A stretch of 6,278 nt of DNA from Gammaproteobacteria bacterium (GTDB taxonomy: Bacteria; Pseudomonadota; Gammaproteobacteria; Nitrosococcales; Methylophagaceae): NCBI GenBank assembly GCA_003645385.1, contig QNEY01000108.1, forward strand, positions 1 through 6,278. Reading direction: 5' to 3'. The notes below the pieces were generated by a model. It was not told where the DNA came from, ran no database searches, and saw only the letters and a list, made by a program, of their open reading frames with translations. Both the position numbers and the translations under genes were made by a program. Numbering within the stretch: the first letter of the stretch is position 1; each line of letters begins with the position of its first letter. Below are positions 5,718-6,278 of this stretch, one piece after another.

Positions 5718-6278
5718 CTATGTGCTAGCTCCTTAGCGATAACATTGGTAGCAAGAGGCAGAGTTAAACATATCGTTGTCCCTTCTTCTGGAGAAGAATC
5801 AATAGTCAAAGCGCCATCGATACGGTGAGTACGTTCTTTCATAATTCGAAGGCCAACATGTGTTTCGCCAGCATCTTTAGTATTATCAAAACCAATCCCA
5901 TTATCATGAATAATTAGCTGACACTCACGACCATGGAATAATTGAACATCAACCTGTGTTGCTTGTGAATGTTTACGAATATTAGAAAGGCATTCATGCA
6001 AGATATGTAGGAATTGTAGAATTATCTCCGGCTGTAATGTCAATACATTACCTTCAAATTCATAGTGGGTCTCAATGCCAGTCTGACCTTCAAATTTTTC
6101 CAATGCATCACGAATTGCCACATCAATATCATCATGTTCTATTCGAGTACGGAAATGAACTAATAACTCACGTACATCGTCGTAACTTTCCTGTATACCT
6201 TCTTTAATTTGAATTAATGTTTTATCTACTTGTTCGACTTGTCCTTTACGGAGTCCATCTTGCAGCAATTGTGTTTGA
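5714..6278 (-). CDS. narX: Nitrate/nitrite sensor histidine kinase NarX, C-terminal 187 residues (cut by right edge)
   Basis: NarX is an inner-membrane sensor kinase that detects nitrate and nitrite in the periplasm and phosphorylates NarL. The frame is open to the right edge. A TTG at 6266-6268 could be taken as a start, but the frame continues upstream, and the fragment begins inside the dimerisation domain just after where the H-box should be. The sensor, transmembrane, HAMP and phospho-accepting histidine regions are therefore outside the window. Visible here are the helix VRELLVHFRTRI, the N-box HECLSNIRKHSQA with its Mg-ATP asparagine at 5981-5983, the G1 box DNGIGFD, and the G2 box HVGLRIMKER followed by DGALTIDSSPEEGTTICLTLP. 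This is the HATPase arrangement of the HisKA_3/NarX-like class. Its TGA overlaps the narL ATG (ATGA), indicating translational coupling. The paralogue NarQ has the same domain, and the name NarX is preferred because of linkage to narL. Confidence 0.88.
   Translation of the reverse strand, partial: QTQLLQDGLRKGQVEQVDKTLIQIKEGIQESYDDVRELLVHFRTRIEHDDIDVAIRDALEKFEGQTGIETHYEFEGNVLTLQPEIILQFLHILHECLSNIRKHSQATQVDVQLFHGRECQLIIHDNGIGFDNTKDAGETHVGLRIMKERTHRIDGALTIDSSPEEGTTICLTLPLATNVIAKELAHR

Noticed and set aside
5714..6268. A 184-residue reading with a TTG start for the kinase gene
   Set aside because: The frame stays open to the window edge, and the putative start falls inside the conserved dimerisation domain with no clear ribosome binding site. 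It is the 3' part of a longer narX.

Overview
The window carries five collinear genes, all transcribed on the minus strand in the order narX (3' part) - narL - narK1 - narK2 - narG (5' part). This is a respiratory nitrate reduction locus. The base composition is moderately AT-rich (about 40% GC by eye). The order narXL-narK1K2-narG, with narHJI expected beyond the left edge, is typical of denitrifying or nitrate-respiring Gammaproteobacteria. A Methylophaga/Thiomicrospira-like (Piscirickettsiaceae-type) host would fit the layout, the GC content and the intergenic repeat. That host guess is a low-confidence inference from memory.

Layout, in the direction of transcription from the right edge. 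At 6278-5714 is the C-terminal part of the NarX sensor kinase, overlapping narL by ATGA. At 5717-5061 is the complete response regulator NarL. At 5060-4800 is a 261-bp intergenic region holding three things: a degenerate palindromic element built of ~9-nt ACCACAGAG-like units, which may also terminate narXL; an 18-bp perfect palindrome; and a second dyad (CAACCTAT/ATAGGTTG) just upstream of a TATATAAA-like -10 and a good Shine-Dalgarno sequence. This is the presumed control region of the narK1K2G operon. At 4799-3528 is narK1 (type I nitrate/proton symporter class), 15 bp from narK2 at 3512-1896 (type II nitrate/nitrite antiporter class, with a central two-helix insertion). An 85-bp spacer with a perfect 11-bp stem-loop precedes narG, which starts at 1810 and runs off the left edge after 603 codons.

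How the genes work together: NarX senses nitrate/nitrite at the periplasmic face and phosphorylates NarL. NarL then probably activates the narK1 promoter. NarK1 would start nitrate uptake using the proton gradient, and NarK2 would exchange nitrate for the nitrite made inside the cell. NarG, with NarH and NarI, reduces nitrate to nitrite on the cytoplasmic side with quinol electrons. No mobile element, CRISPR array, tRNA or rRNA was seen. This is a recognisable system rather than an unknown one. The points worth a second look are the insertion in NarK2 and the non-coding structures at 4858-5002 and 1853-1886.
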